Assembly (NCBI GenBank): GCA_018242525.1
Contig: JAFEBS010000008.1
Location: 381,917-445,916 of the forward strand
Length of the DNA stretch: 64,000 nt
Reading direction: 5' to 3'
Origin: Planctomycetota bacterium
GTDB taxonomy: Bacteria; Planctomycetota; Planctomycetia; Planctomycetales; Planctomycetaceae
Under the pieces are notes generated by a model that ran no database searches, was not told the DNA's origin, and was given only the letters and a program-made list of their open reading frames with translations. Shown here piece by piece: positions 56,019-64,000 of this stretch (the stretch's first letter is position 1; every line of letters begins with the position of its first letter). The translations under genes and the position numbers were made by a program.

Positions 56019-56879
56019 CTACTTGTTTGTCGGCTTCAGTCCGGCGAGGAGTTCAACGGCTTCGGGGACCCACCCGCTGTCCCAGACATGCTTGCGTTTG
56101 GGACCATCGCGGTAAACGTGAGGGATTTTCCATTCCTCCAATTGCCGATGAGCGGTCTCGTGCTGAATGCGAAAGTTGTCGTAACCCGTCAGGACCAGAC
56201 GTGTCGGTGACTGCAACAAGGCCTCGGACTTCTGCAGGGCGGGCAGAATTCGGTAGGTTTCAAACTGAGCCTGCGTTCCAAAGACCTGGCCGGCGCCGTA
56301 CAGGTCGAACCGGGGCATATCGAGAGGTGCATCCCACGCCGCTGCGCGACCGAACAGATCCGGATGCCGCACCAGCAAACTCCAGGCACCCCACCCGGAT
56401 TTGCTGAAACCCAGCAACCAGCGTCCGTCACGATCTGCCTGGGCCGGGTACAATCGTTCCACCAGTGGAACGACTTCCTGCACAAAATAGGATTCCTGCC
56501 GAATCGATCTGTCGGTCGGATGGTCGGCGTACCAGGGGAGGTGAGCGAACGTCGGGGCGGCACAAATCAATCCGTATTTGTTATGGATGTCCTGACGCTG
56601 AATTTCCGCCAGACCGTCCCCGTAATGGCTTTCGAGATTGGCTTCGACCGGCAGGACGTAGAGCACCGGCATCCGCTTCCCGGCTTCGACTCGATCGGGC
56701 ACCAGCACCCGGATCTGAGTTGGTCCCGCCTGGGTTTCGGACTTCAACGGATGAACTTGCCAGGAACCATTCGATTGGGCTGGCGGGTCCGACGCAAACA
56801 CCGACGCGGCCCACAGTGCGAGGATGACGCCCACCAGGATGATCCCCACGGACTGTTGGCAATGCCGACATTCGGTCAT
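56019..56879 (-). CDS. Exported esterase-like alpha/beta hydrolase
   Basis: 286 aa with a leader (IILVGVILALWAASVFAS). Alpha/beta-hydrolase features of the esterase D/feruloyl-esterase type: RMPVLYVLPVEANLESHYGD early, YGLICAAPTFAHLPW, WLLGFSKSGWGAWSLLVRHP, FGRAAAWDAPLDMPRFDLYG, and a late HVWDSGWVPEAVELLAGL with the catalytic His. The nucleophile elbow reads GFSKSGWGA, where esterase D has GHSMGGHGA, so the final Gly of GxSxG is Ser but the nucleophile Ser is kept. The substrate is unknown. It lies 15 nt upstream of glpD on the same strand. Confidence 0.8.
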   Translation of the reverse strand: MTECRHCQQSVGIILVGVILALWAASVFASDPPAQSNGSWQVHPLKSETQAGPTQIRVLVPDRVEAGKRMPVLYVLPVEANLESHYGDGLAEIQRQDIHNKYGLICAAPTFAHLPWYADHPTDRSIRQESYFVQEVVPLVERLYPAQADRDGRWLLGFSKSGWGAWSLLVRHPDLFGRAAAWDAPLDMPRFDLYGAGQVFGTQAQFETYRILPALQKSEALLQSPTRLVLTGYDNFRIQHETAHRQLEEWKIPHVYRDGPKRKHVWDSGWVPEAVELLAGLKPTNK

Positions 56880-57120
56880 GGTATTGACTCGGAAAGGGAT
56901 AGTCGCCTTCGCGCTCCTGCGTGAAGAACGCCGACCGCGGAATCATACTGAATCACCAGTGGTTACGTCATTTGTCCACAAGCCCGCCGAACCTGATCTT
57001 GTTGACTTCGGCAGTTTTCACTACGTTTCGCGCTCCCATCTCCTTTTTTCGATTTGTTGGTTGACGGAAAACATGGATTTCGTCGCGAAGTCGTGTTTTG
57101 CCGGGATCAACCGGAATTCC

Positions 57121-58434
57121 ATGTTTCCCCAATTGCCAGGTTTTCTGATGGTTCGGTCTGTCAGTCCGTTGCTGCTCGGACTTGGCCTGTGCGTGGCTTC
57201 CGGCTGCGCATCGGCTGGGATCGGGCGTGGCATCAGTCTGACGGAACGACGTCCGTTTGCTGGCGCGGATTCAAAAACCCAAGCGAACGTCGATCCCACC
57301 GATTCTCAGGAAATCGTCGCCTTTCGACCCCCGAAGCGGGATCCAGAAGCGACCCCGGCGCAACCGGACGTGCCGTTCATCGGGCATTCCGCCGAGATCT
57401 TGTCGCCCGGTTCCACTGAAATGCATGGGCCGGGTGAAGAACAATCGCGAGTGGTTTCCGCCGGGTATGACGAACCGCCCAACCGATTGAATGACACAGG
57501 TGGCGAAATCACGGATCCCGCGACGAATTCCGGGGTGATTGACGCGCTGTATCGTTCGGATCGGGACGGGTCTGTCAATCCTGTTCAATTGCAGGGACTG
57601 CAAGTAATCGCGCCATCCGAGGAACCGGGGCAGCCCGATGCCTGGAACAATCGGCCTGTCGCTCAATCCTCCATCTTCGACGTCGACCGGCTGGTGACTC
57701 CGGCGAGTGTTCAGGGCCGCCAACAAGGGCCCTGGCAGGAGGATTTGGAACGACTGATCGAACGTGCCGAACGTGAACTGGCGGCGATGTCACCCTCTGC
57801 GAATCCGGCGGAATACCGCCGTCTGCAGGTCCATTTGCGGTTGTTGTATCTGGTTGCCAGACGTCCCGAGCAGGCGTTGACCGCGATCCCGACCCCCGAT
57901 CCTGCCGACCAGGAGTACTGGCAGCAGATCGTCTGGGCGATCACGAATTCACTGGACTCTGACGAGTTGTCCGTCCGCGAGCGAGCCGCTCAAACGATTC
58001 CTCCTGTGAATCTGGCATTGCGGCGACTGCGCGAGCAGGCCGATCTGTCGATTCGGAACACGGCCTTTTGCGAGGAAATCAGTTATTTCGGCAACTACAA
58101 ACGCTTCGCCCGCGAAGAATGCGTGCCTGGCCAGGTGGTGAATCTGTACGCGGAGATCGAGAATTTTCGCAGCGAACCCTCGGAATCCGGGGAATATCGG
58201 ACATTGCTGAAGTCACAGATTGAAATCATCGATGCCAACGGCCGCCCTCGCTGGGGCCGCAGCTTTCCCGCGACAGAAGACGTCTGCCGCAATCCCCGTC
58301 GGGACTATTTTCACAATTACCAGTTCACGATCCCGGAACGAATGCCGCTGGGCCCCTACACGCTGCGGCTGACTGTCGTCGACGAGTTGAGCGGCAAACA
58401 GGCCACAAGTCTGCTGAAGTTCATGGTGAAGTGA
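57121..58434 (+). CDS. Hypothetical exported lipoprotein
   Basis: 437 aa if started at ATG 57121 (428 from ATG 57148). The leader VRSVSPLLLGLGLCVASGCA ends in a lipobox (ASGC), so the protein is probably lipid-anchored. The next 170 residues are polar and Pro/Asp-rich, likely disordered. From about 200 on there is a helical block (LERLIERAERELAAMSPSAN, PAEYRRLQVHLRLLYLVARR) and then a beta-rich C-terminus (EECVPGQVVNLYAEIENFRS, YFHNYQFTIPERMPLGPYTL, RLTVVDELSGKQATSLLKFM). The last part looks like an Ig-type domain. No family name can be given. Divergent from the esterase gene. Confidence 0.75.
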   Translation: MFPQLPGFLMVRSVSPLLLGLGLCVASGCASAGIGRGISLTERRPFAGADSKTQANVDPTDSQEIVAFRPPKRDPEATPAQPDVPFIGHSAEILSPGSTEMHGPGEEQSRVVSAGYDEPPNRLNDTGGEITDPATNSGVIDALYRSDRDGSVNPVQLQGLQVIAPSEEPGQPDAWNNRPVAQSSIFDVDRLVTPASVQGRQQGPWQEDLERLIERAERELAAMSPSANPAEYRRLQVHLRLLYLVARRPEQALTAIPTPDPADQEYWQQIVWAITNSLDSDELSVRERAAQTIPPVNLALRRLREQADLSIRNTAFCEEISYFGNYKRFAREECVPGQVVNLYAEIENFRSEPSESGEYRTLLKSQIEIIDANGRPRWGRSFPATEDVCRNPRRDYFHNYQFTIPERMPLGPYTLRLTVVDELSGKQATSLLKFMVK

Positions 58435-58460
58435 CGTGACGCGTGGAAGTCTCAAAACAC

Positions 58461-58688
58461 TAGCCCGACGCGCGAGCGAGGGATCAGCAAGTTGGACACT
58501 CAAAACACCAGCCCGACGCGCGAGTGAGAGACCGAGCCACGACGGACGGATCCCCACGAAGTCTTGGTCTCCTGCCGAATACCGACCGCGAAGCGGAGCT
58601 TCAAAGACCGGCGTCCCCAAGCGGGAGCTTGGGAACGAGAAAAAAGTTGGACACGCATCGACGAATCCCTCGCTCGCGCGTCGGGCTA
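58461..58688. repeat. Cluster of dispersed palindromic repeats
   Basis: A 24-nt sequence at 58461-58484 (core GCCCGACGCGCGAGCGAGG) recurs as its exact reverse complement at 58665-58688 and as a diverged direct copy at 58510-58531. CTCAAAACAC precedes both direct copies, and AAGTTGGACAC occurs at about 58489 and 58644. Between them, 58612-58636 carries the AAGCGGGAGCTTGGG palindrome also found at 12340-12365. The whole 338-nt gap between the lipoprotein and the GT39 gene is repeat material; no gene is seen. Confidence 0.8.
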
Positions 58689-58772
58689 ATGTTCTCAGGT
58701 TCATGCAACGCCATTGAGTCCCGACCGGGACATTCGACATTCGTCCGCCGATTCGCTGGTGGACACTCCAGG

Positions 58773-60467
58773 TTACTCGGGACGATTGGCCACTTGCGTT
58801 GAGCGGACCCGGCGGCCGACGATCATGGTGTCGATTCGCCTGGGGCTGCGATTGCGATCGCACGAGATCATCGCGACCTGTTCCCACTCGAACGGGATGT
58901 CCGCGGGCTTCACGCCACCGGACCAGACCCAGAAACAAAAATAGTCTGTCCCAACCTGATCCAGATTGGGGCGATCGACCGGCAACTGCACGACCGGTTC
59001 ACCGTACAACAACAGAAACAAGTGGTGAGCTGGCCCGACGCTGACCAGCGGTTTCTCGTCAGGAAGCTGGTCTCGCAACCGGGCGATTGCATTTGGAGCA
59101 TCTTCACTGATCTTCTGCCGGACGTAGACCAGTTGGGTACTGTACGTCAGGCCAAGAAAACAGGCGGTTGACGTCATGCCGATCATGATTCCACGCGGCG
59201 ACAACCTGCGAGCCGCCCACCAGCCGACGACCGCCAGGGCCAGGCAGGCGAGGAAATAACCCACCGCGAACGGAATCGATTGTGACATGGTCAAATTCGG
59301 CCAGCCGATGGACGCGACCAGGATCACCGTTCCGGTTCCCAGGGCGATCGACGCCAGCGTGCGCTGATAACGCACAAACAGCGTCGACCAGGCGGAATCG
59401 GGTGCGTAGGCTGCAATTCGCTCGATGGCGATCCCTGCCAGGCAGGCGAAGATCGGGAACATCGGCATGTAATACCGCAGGCTGGCCGTTGCCGGAATCC
59501 AGACCGACGGAAAGCTGATCCCGATGCAGACGAACAGAAACAACACGTCTTCGCGCAGCCGGCCCAGGTCTTGTCGGAAGCGTCGGTTGGCATAGCACAG
59601 CAGTAGCAGTGACCAGGGCAGCAGCGAACCAAACACGATTTCCAGCGGGAACGAGACCAAGTGCTTGATCACTGTCATCGCCCGCATGTCTCCAAACCGC
59701 GAGGCAACGTCACCCACGTAGACCTTGAATGACTGTTCCAACCCCATCTGCATGGCATAGGGGATCTGCCAGACCGCCAGGACCGACAGCGCGACCGCGA
59801 TCCCCGCCAGGTGCGGCAGCGTGCACAGCATTCGCCAACGGCGCGTGACGAGCAGGAACAACCAGACTCCACCGACAAAATACATGGGGGCCTGCGGTCC
59901 CTTGGTCAATGTCGCCGCGGCGGCCAGTGCATAGCTGCTCGTCCACATCAGCCAAGGAGACGTCTGGCGATTCAGGCACCAGCGCCAATTCAGCAGACTT
60001 CCCGCGACAAACAGCGTAAACACCGCTTCGGTTTCACCGAGTCGACCAAGTTCCAGCACCTGTCCCATCGAGGCGAATCCGAGGGCGGCGGCGAACGCAC
60101 CCAGCTTTGACAGGAAACTGCGTCCGTAACCATAAATCATGACCACCGTCAGCAGGACGGCAGCGACGCTCGGTAACCGCAACGACCAGGCATCGACCTT
60201 CCCGTGAACCGCGGCCACGCTGGCGATCAGGGCATTCTGCAGGGGAGGCCGGTAGAAGACGGGGCGGTCCTGCATCGTGGGGACCACCCAGTTGCCGCTC
60301 TGGAGCATTTCCCATGCAATCCGCCCCCGGCGGGACTCTTCGCCCCGGATGGTAATCCCGTCCAGGTTGGTCAGATACATGCCGCCCAGCAGCATCAGCA
60401 ACAACCACAGTTCGCGCTCGCGCCACCACATCCGGCCGCCATCGTGCGGCTTCAGGTCTGAATCCAT
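58773..60467 (-). CDS. ArnT-like family 39 glycosyltransferase (membrane)
   Basis: 564 aa, about ten to twelve TM segments. Start placed at ATG 60467 (MDSDLKPHDGGRMWWRER). N-terminal GT39/PMT signature: ELWLLLMLLGGMYLTNLDGI, RGEESRRGRIAWEMLQSGNW (the conserved acidic catalytic region with E/D...R), VVPTMQDRPVFYRPPLQNAL with the Y-x-KPPL-like loop; later TM blocks include MTVIKHLVSFPLEIVFGSLL and the loop SLRYYMPMFPIFACLAGI (R-Y-x-x-P-x). Such enzymes move sugars from undecaprenyl phosphate to lipids or proteins on the periplasmic side. The GT2 at 50924-51904 could supply its lipid-linked donor. Confidence 0.88.
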   Translation of the reverse strand: MDSDLKPHDGGRMWWRERELWLLLMLLGGMYLTNLDGITIRGEESRRGRIAWEMLQSGNWVVPTMQDRPVFYRPPLQNALIASVAAVHGKVDAWSLRLPSVAAVLLTVVMIYGYGRSFLSKLGAFAAALGFASMGQVLELGRLGETEAVFTLFVAGSLLNWRWCLNRQTSPWLMWTSSYALAAAATLTKGPQAPMYFVGGVWLFLLVTRRWRMLCTLPHLAGIAVALSVLAVWQIPYAMQMGLEQSFKVYVGDVASRFGDMRAMTVIKHLVSFPLEIVFGSLLPWSLLLLCYANRRFRQDLGRLREDVLFLFVCIGISFPSVWIPATASLRYYMPMFPIFACLAGIAIERIAAYAPDSAWSTLFVRYQRTLASIALGTGTVILVASIGWPNLTMSQSIPFAVGYFLACLALAVVGWWAARRLSPRGIMIGMTSTACFLGLTYSTQLVYVRQKISEDAPNAIARLRDQLPDEKPLVSVGPAHHLFLLLYGEPVVQLPVDRPNLDQVGTDYFCFWVWSGGVKPADIPFEWEQVAMISCDRNRSPRRIDTMIVGRRVRSTQVANRPE

Positions 60468-60637
60468 GACCAATTCCCCCCCGATACGATCGTCCCTGAC
60501 CATTCCGCGGTCATCGGGGAATTATTCTGAAATCCCGCCCGGCGCGAAGCTCATTCTGTGCCAAAGTCCGGTGAAGGGCCTGATTTTTGAAAAGGACGCA
60601 TTCCGCGATCGAATCTGCTGGTCGTCCGGTCGCTCAT

Positions 60638-61291
60638 TCACTCGTGAACATAGGCCCAGCCCCGAATCCGCTGGACTCCATTCCCCTGGATTCTGGGCGG
60701 ATATACTTCCGACGGCCAATAGATAAACCTGTCAAAGTTGATGCCGCCCGAAGGACAATCGATTCGCAGTTCGTATTCCCCGGGACATGGGTCGATGTCA
60801 TGGTAATCCTTCCGGTATTCAAATTCCGGGTATCCAATCAGCCCCGTATAGGGAATCTCGGCAAGATACTTTGGGACAAGACTTTCCAGGGATTCCGGGT
60901 ATTCCTCCAGATCATTCTTATAGTTTGCAAGGGCTTGAACGATCTGATCCCCCGTCAACGAGGCTCGTTCAAAAGCGTCACTGCGGACCGCGAGGGACAC
61001 GCCGATGGCCGGGATCGACAGGCCGAGAAAACAGAGGCACGCCAACGCTTGAGATCCCCGCGCCGTCAATTCGCCCGGCTGATTGCGGCGAGTGATTGCT
61101 GTGACGCCGAAGAAAAGCGCGGCCGGGAGGGCAATCAGGATCAGGAGGGTGGTCATCACCGATCCATTCAACAGAGCGAGCGCCGGCCAACCGAGTATTC
61201 GTGGGGCGGACCAGACACAACTGGTCTCTGCGATGACCAGAAACGGCGGATAGAACAGTACCCACAACCAGTATTGCCTTTGCCTCGACAT
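60638..61291 (-). CDS. Hypothetical membrane protein with GspG-like C-terminal region
   Basis: 217 aa. Three TM segments (YWLWVLFYPPFLVIAETSCV; VMTTLLILIALPAALFFGVT; ALACLCFLGLSIPAIGVSLA) and then a soluble part of about 105 aa. It reads DQIVQALANYKNDLEEYPES, LESLVPKYLAEIPYTG, then PGEYELRIDCPSGGINFDRF. The I..AL..YK.D...YP..L..L.PKYL..IP pattern is what follows the N-terminal helix in type II pseudopilins (GspG) and related planctomycete proteins, but there is no prepilin leader. Role unknown; on the same strand as the GT39 gene after about 170 nt. Confidence 0.72.
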   Translation of the reverse strand: MSRQRQYWLWVLFYPPFLVIAETSCVWSAPRILGWPALALLNGSVMTTLLILIALPAALFFGVTAITRRNQPGELTARGSQALACLCFLGLSIPAIGVSLAVRSDAFERASLTGDQIVQALANYKNDLEEYPESLESLVPKYLAEIPYTGLIGYPEFEYRKDYHDIDPCPGEYELRIDCPSGGINFDRFIYWPSEVYPPRIQGNGVQRIRGWAYVHE

Positions 61292-61503
61292 GCTCGGCTC
61301 CTGAGTCTGTGCTTGGCGAATTCGATTCTAACTGGAGGGAACTGGTCAAAACAGCGTTGCTGCCTGCCTTCTGGCCGAGTCTCGCAGCAGACGCGCCGAA
61401 TTGTCTCGCAGTCGTTACAGTGCTCATACGGACGAGGCGTCCATCCGTCTGGCTGCCCGACCCGCAGAGTTCCCGGCTTCGTACCTGATTTGGAATTGTG
61501 AGC

Positions 61504-62889
61504 ATGCCCGACGAACCTGTTCCGCCAGTTCCGTCTCATCCGGCGCTGCCACGGATCCTGGGGCTGTTCGATGCGACGATGATTGTCGTCGGTTCGATTA
61601 TTGGTTCCGGGATCTTCCTGAAGGTGGGCAATGTGGATCGGGCCCTGCAGGTGTACGGGTTTCTGCCGATTTTAAGTGTCTGGGTGGGCGTCGGTCTCGT
61701 CACGCTGTGCGGATCTCTGGCCCTGGCGGAACTGGGGGCCATGTACCCGCACGCTGGCGGTCCTTACTTGTACCTGCGTGAAGCCTATGGCCGGCTTCCC
61801 GCGTTTCTGTGGGGATGGACCGAGTTCTGGGTGGTGCGGACCGGTTCCATCGGAGCCCTGGCCTGTGCCACGGTGATCTATTTCACGGAACTGGTTCCGC
61901 TGCCGGTCTGGGGCCAGGCCACGCTGGCCGTGTCGATTGTGGTCGGGTTGTCGACCATCAATATGATCAGCACGCGGTGGGGAGCCTCGGTGCAGAATCT
62001 GGCAACTGTCGCCAAGGTCGTGTTCCTGGGGGGCCTGATCCTGCTGCCGTTCGTGTTGTCCAGGATCGAGCCGCAGAATCTGACACCTGTTTGGACCCCG
62101 CCGCCGTCAGGCCTAGACGGGACGATCACGTTCTGGAAGGCGATCGGCGTCGCCATGATTGCCGTCTTGTGGCCGTACGACGGCTGGATCAATCTGGGGC
62201 CCGTGGCGGAAGAGATTCGCGAACCCCAGCGAAATGTCCCCCGCGCCCTGGCGCTGGGGCTGGGGATTGTCATCGTTGTCTATGTGGGTGCGATTCTCAG
62301 TTATCACCTGACGCTGACCACCAGCCACCTGGCGGAAAGTGCGACGGTGGCGGCCGATGTCTTCAAGGTGTTGTTCGGGTCGACCGGGGCCAAGATCGCG
62401 GCGCTGGGGGTGATGTGCTCCACGTTTGGAGCCACGAATTCCAATATGATTACCGGGCCTCGCATCTATTTCGCCATTGCCCGCGACGGCCTGATCCCGC
62501 GCTGGGTGCAGCAGATCCATCCGACCCGGCAAACGCCTTCCAATTCGATCCTGATTCAGGCGGTCTGGACGACTCTGCTGATTGTCATTTTCTATGTCTG
62601 GAAAGACAAACCCAAGGATGCGTTTGACGGACTGACCGACTCGGTCATCTGCGCCGGCCTGATCTTCTACAGCCTGGCTGTGGGCGCGGTGTACGTGTTA
62701 CGAATCACCCAACCAGACTTGCCCCGGCCGTACAAGACATGGGGTTATCCGGTGACGCCTGCACTCCTGCTCGCAGCGTATGCAGGTGCGTTCACCAGCC
62801 TGCTACTGGCTCAATGGCAGGAGACACTCGGCGTGCTGGGGTTGATTGCCGCCGGCGTGGTGTACTACATGTGGACCTCCCGGAAATAA
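61504..62889 (+). CDS. APC-superfamily amino acid permease
   Basis: 461 aa, twelve predicted TM helices. A GTG at 61498 is in frame just upstream of ATG 61504. APC signatures: [20 protein letters not shown] (TM1 with the GSG substrate loop), [40 protein letters not shown] (TM2-3), [40 protein letters not shown] (TM6), and [20 protein letters not shown] (TM8-9 loop). The layout is closest to LAT-type/SteT exchangers by eye. Substrate not determinable. Confidence 0.92.
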   Translation: MPDEPVPPVPSHPALPRILGLFDATMIVVGSIIGSGIFLKVGNVDRALQVYGFLPILSVWVGVGLVTLCGSLALAELGAMYPHAGGPYLYLREAYGRLPAFLWGWTEFWVVRTGSIGALACATVIYFTELVPLPVWGQATLAVSIVVGLSTINMISTRWGASVQNLATVAKVVFLGGLILLPFVLSRIEPQNLTPVWTPPPSGLDGTITFWKAIGVAMIAVLWPYDGWINLGPVAEEIREPQRNVPRALALGLGIVIVVYVGAILSYHLTLTTSHLAESATVAADVFKVLFGSTGAKIAALGVMCSTFGATNSNMITGPRIYFAIARDGLIPRWVQQIHPTRQTPSNSILIQAVWTTLLIVIFYVWKDKPKDAFDGLTDSVICAGLIFYSLAVGAVYVLRITQPDLPRPYKTWGYPVTPALLLAAYAGAFTSLLLAQWQETLGVLGLIAAGVVYYMWTSRK

Positions 62890-62956
62890 TCTGCCACGCG
62901 TTCGGCGGTTATCTCGCCACGGACCTGTTCATTCAACATTAGATTCTGTTCTTCTC

Positions 62957-63415
62957 ATGCCGCTGCTGCACATCGTCTTGTTCCAGCCCGAGATTCCCCC
63001 CAACACGGGGAACATCGGGCGTACCTGCGTGGCCGTGGGTGCCAAGTTGTGGCTGATCCGCCCGCTCGGCTTCAGCCTGGACGAAAGCCAGTTGCGCCGC
63101 GCAGGACTCGATTACTGGCCGTTCCTGGATTATGAAATCGTCGATAGCTGGCACGAGGTCCTGCAGAAGCTGCCCGGACATCGAGTCTGGTGCGTGGAAA
63201 ACCCCGCCACCCGGACCGTCTGGGAAGCCGATTTTTCGCCCGGGGACATCCTGTTGTTCGGCCGCGAAACCACGGGCCTGCCCCCCGCCATCGTGGACGA
63301 ACTGCGATCCACGACGATCCAGTTCCCGATGCGTTCCGAAGTCCGCAGTCTGAATCTGGCGAACACAGTTTGCGCGGTCGTGTACGAAGCCGTCCGCCAG
63401 TTCGGCGGGTTGTAG
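62957..63415 (+). CDS. trmL: tRNA (cytidine(34)-2'-O)-methyltransferase TrmL
   Basis: SPOUT-fold methyltransferase that 2'-O-methylates the wobble nucleotide of tRNA-Leu isoacceptors. ATG 62957 gives 152 aa, the standard TrmL length (the open frame to 62846 is inside the permease gene). Motifs: [20 protein letters not shown] (motif 1), [51 protein letters not shown] (motif 2), and [20 protein letters not shown] (motif 3, trefoil-knot SAM site). It follows the permease by 67 nt on the same strand. Confidence 0.95.
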   Translation: MPLLHIVLFQPEIPPNTGNIGRTCVAVGAKLWLIRPLGFSLDESQLRRAGLDYWPFLDYEIVDSWHEVLQKLPGHRVWCVENPATRTVWEADFSPGDILLFGRETTGLPPAIVDELRSTTIQFPMRSEVRSLNLANTVCAVVYEAVRQFGGL

Positions 63416-63686
63416 ACCGTTGTAGACCCTGCGCACCCGACGCTTCGCCGCAGGCCCGGGGTTGAACGACCGTTCTTCGTTAAACCCCGTGCCAACGGCT
63501 CAAGACACCGGCCGCCTGGTGGGCAAACCGGTCTCCACACATTCATCCCGAGTTTTCAAAGAACATCATCGGACAGCCAACACCACCTCAGCCGCCCGTG
63601 GCAAAAGGGCACTCCGTCCAATCGCCCGGTAAGATCGGTCCGATTCAGATCAGAGCGTTGGCCACAAGCATCTCGAAGGAGGAGCC

Positions 63687-63815
63687 AAGGTAGCCCTGTC
63701 GCTCCGAGACAGGCAGCGCGATGGGCAGAAACGCGTTGAAAGTGAATCCGCGGGAACTGGTTTGAAGGGTCACTCTGCATTCTCGCTCCCTGTCTCGGAG
63801 CGACAGGGCTACCTT
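63687..63815. repeat. Palindromic element with perfect 27-bp inverted repeats
   Basis: The arms 63687-63713 and 63789-63815 are exact reverse complements (27 of 27; each contains GTCGCTCCGAGAC or its complement) around a 75-nt core. An ORF read through it (63645-63980) consists of repeat sequence and is not a gene. The rest of 63416-64000 holds no gene; 63592-63606 (GCCGCCCGTGGCAAA) matches the arm end of the repeat family at 5903 and 11166. Confidence 0.8.
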
Positions 63816-64000
63816 CCGTCCACCGCTGTCACAACCGCGCCCGACGAATCCCTGGTTTATCCGTGTTGCATCCGTGGCCGTCTTACTCCGCCAACTCCAG
63901 ACAGGCACGGGTGTCAGCCCCGTGATTCCCTGTCTGTGCGTCCTCCGGCGAACTCTTCTTTCCCGTCTGCTGTTCGACACCGGGCGCTGGATAAATCTGT

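Noticed and set aside
58461..58531. Possible CRISPR-like direct repeats
   Set aside because: Only two direct copies with a short, related spacer and an inverted third copy; no cas genes. Fits dispersed palindromic repeats.
63645..63980. 111-aa minus-strand ORF
   Set aside because: Runs through the 27-bp inverted repeat; Arg/Ser-rich and not protein-like.

Overview
The window looks like chromosomal DNA of a planctomycete, most likely order Planctomycetales. The evidence is gene content: a DUF1559 prepilin followed by a small lipoprotein, a DUF1501 sulfatase-like protein, a 4,400-residue TPR protein with DUF1583-like C-terminal modules, a ThuA-domain protein, NHL and TAXI proteins with leader peptides, a serine/threonine kinase with an exported tail, and many short palindromic intergenic repeats. 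The DNA is GC-rich. Genes lie on both strands in short operons. No rRNA, tRNA or CRISPR array was seen.

Region by region. 1-6580: the 3' part of a sigma-54 activator, a secreted phosphodiesterase, tsaE, a glutamine-amidotransferase-like protein whose nucleophile cysteine is glycine, a Tat-exported amidohydrolase and a FliN-like protein. 6902-12325: acetyl-CoA synthetase followed by three exported proteins (NHL propeller, TAXI-type binding protein, ThuA). 12449-17238 (minus): spermidine synthase, an 87-residue pseudopilin, a GspE/PilB ATPase, a possible nuclease-fold protein and an orphan ParA. 17422-17777: a non-coding element with perfect 21-bp terminal inverted repeats. 18191-22881 (minus): DUF1501 protein, lipoprotein, DUF1559 prepilin and an M20 amidohydrolase. 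23040-24227: a decayed island with what looks like the fused remains of an AAA-ATPase/subtilase pair (ietAS-like).

24228-37923 (minus): a giant membrane-anchored TPR protein followed by two small ORFs, each joined to the gene before it by a GTGA stop/start overlap. Divergent from it, 38146-46385 (plus) is a MoxR / exported protein / DUF58 / BatA-like / vWA cluster of the Bat (aerotolerance) type. Since Bat operons usually include TPR proteins, the giant protein may be the TPR partner here. 46450-50907 holds a secretin-N-domain-like exported protein, a primase (TOTE-AEP-like)/HAD gene broken by an in-frame TGA, and a two-TM coiled-coil protein.

50924-63415: a GT2 glycosyltransferase, a serine/threonine kinase, glpD, an esterase, a lipoprotein, an ArnT-like glycosyltransferase, a small membrane protein, an APC permease and trmL. 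The last 600 bases are non-coding and contain a 27-bp inverted repeat.

The points most worth checking are the ietAS-like scar, the nonsense-split primase-HAD gene, the giant TPR gene with its coupled small ORFs, the nucleophile-less amidotransferase, and palindromic elements whose terminal TAG serves as the stop codon of the adjoining gene. Family assignments come from reading motifs; no database search was run.
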